From positions 190,884-254,883 of the forward strand of contig CAZTQN010000001.1 of NCBI GenBank assembly GCA_964615765.1: 64,000 bases of DNA. The letters run 5' to 3'. The notes below the pieces were generated by a model. That model saw only the letters and a list, made by a program, of their open reading frames with translations, ran no database searches and was not told the DNA's origin. A program made the translations under genes and the position numbers. Below, piece after piece: positions 63,711 to 64,000 of the stretch. The stretch comes from CAZTQN01 sp964615765 (GTDB taxonomy: Bacteria > Planctomycetota > Phycisphaerae > Phycisphaerales > UBA1924). Position 1 is the stretch's first letter, and every line of letters begins with the position of its first letter.

Positions 63711-64000
63711 GACACGCATCTCCGCCGTCTGCTGGCACCATCAACGAAAAAAAAAGCCTGCGGCTGCGCACCCGCGCACCGCAGAGCACGTCCCCGAAAC
63801 ACGTTCGTCGGGCGGGGACTCCCAGTCAGGAAGATAGGCGGGAACGACAGGTCGGGGAAGTCGATGGCCACATGGCCTCGGGGGTGCGGAGTGCCTCGCC
63901 CGCCTCCTCACCCCCTCCCCGAGGGAGGGGGCAGGGGGTGGGTTTGCTTCCCCATGTCTTTCCTGCCCTCGCGCCTCTTCACCCCCTCCCAGAGGGAGGG
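63711..64000. other. Spacer upstream of greA with GA/CT-rich inverted repeats
   Basis: No gene is supported. An A9 tract (63746-63754) lies near greA. CACCCCCTCCC..GAGGGAGGGGGCAGGGGGTG (63909-63940) is an inverted repeat, and its first half recurs at 63980-64000, cut by the window edge. It looks like a dispersed palindromic repeat. Confidence 0.55.
63909..63940. repeat. CACCCCCTCCC inverted repeat
   Basis: CACCCCCTCCC pairs with GGGAGGGGGCAGGGGGTG with small mismatches. The left half repeats at 63980-64000 after a shared CGCCTC prefix, so two copies in direct orientation lie ~71 bases apart. Confidence 0.7.

Overview
The window is GC-rich (by eye roughly two thirds G+C) and looks like a chromosomal segment of a planctomycete, most likely of the Phycisphaerae/Phycisphaerales. 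This inference rests on several traits: five secreted proteins carrying the same C-terminal dockerin-like module (paired VQDIFDFL helices ending in Gly-Cys), membrane proteins with CxxCG...CxECG zinc ribbons, a PEP-CTERM-like sorting tail, scattered housekeeping genes that sit in tight operons in other bacteria, and frequent 4-base GTGA/ATGA/TTGA start-stop overlaps.

Layout. 1-3.5 kb: a matrixin-type metalloprotease (cut by the window edge) and an SGNH hydrolase, both dockerin-tagged, then a tRNA-Leu(TAA). 3.7-7.3 kb: an accessory region with a PEP-CTERM-like secreted protein between two copies of a ~265-bp direct repeat, hairpin-rich non-coding DNA, and a lower-GC patch with an orphan gene and a tandemly duplicated Trp/Cys-rich gene. 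7.3-12.1 kb: sdaA, a membrane protein and the rplK-rplA-rplJ-rplL ribosomal operon. 12.2-16.4 kb (minus): two zinc-ribbon membrane proteins and a Cys-rich secreted protein. 16.7-20 kb: rny (minus) diverging from rpmI-rplT. 20-24 kb: a site-2 protease, archaeal-type phosphoglycerate mutase (apgM), a zinc-ribbon membrane protein and a DUF4097-like lipoprotein. 24-28.8 kb (minus): HNH endonuclease, purH, a beta-propeller lipoprotein and a 2OG-Fe(II) oxygenase. 28.8-31 kb: a repeat-dense spacer, ribE and ruvC. 31-39.3 kb: three more dockerin-tagged secreted proteins, with frr on the minus strand among them. 39.3-42.8 kb (minus): a class C beta-lactamase-like serine hydrolase and pyrH. 43.2-52.8 kb: a five-gene, end-overlapping operon (VWA protein with a TonB-like anchor, secreted helical protein, large secreted alpha-solenoid, membrane protein with a degenerate J-like domain, secreted protein with a DnaJ-type zinc motif), followed by a tRNA-binding-domain protein. 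52.8-55.4 kb (minus): ECF sigma factor, anti-sigma-like membrane protein and a secreted coiled-coil protein. 55.4-64 kb: a DUF4286-like protein and class I lysS (plus), then BatA-like VWA protein, rlmE, glycosyltransferase, short-chain dehydrogenase and greA (minus).

How the parts fit. Most of the window is housekeeping: translation (L11, L1, L10, L7/L12, L35, L20, RRF, LysRS, tRNA-Leu, RlmE), nucleotide and cofactor synthesis (PurH, PyrH, RibE), RNA and DNA maintenance (RNase Y, RuvC, GreA). Between these lie surface and extracellular genes that share sorting tags. The best candidate for an undescribed system is the 43.2-52.3 kb overlapping operon. A second theme is the non-coding DNA: intergenic spacers repeatedly carry short tandem repeats with a seven-base period but different sequences, a 21-bp tandem repeat before ribE, and dispersed repeat copies. 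No CRISPR array, insertion sequence, prophage or replication origin was recognised.
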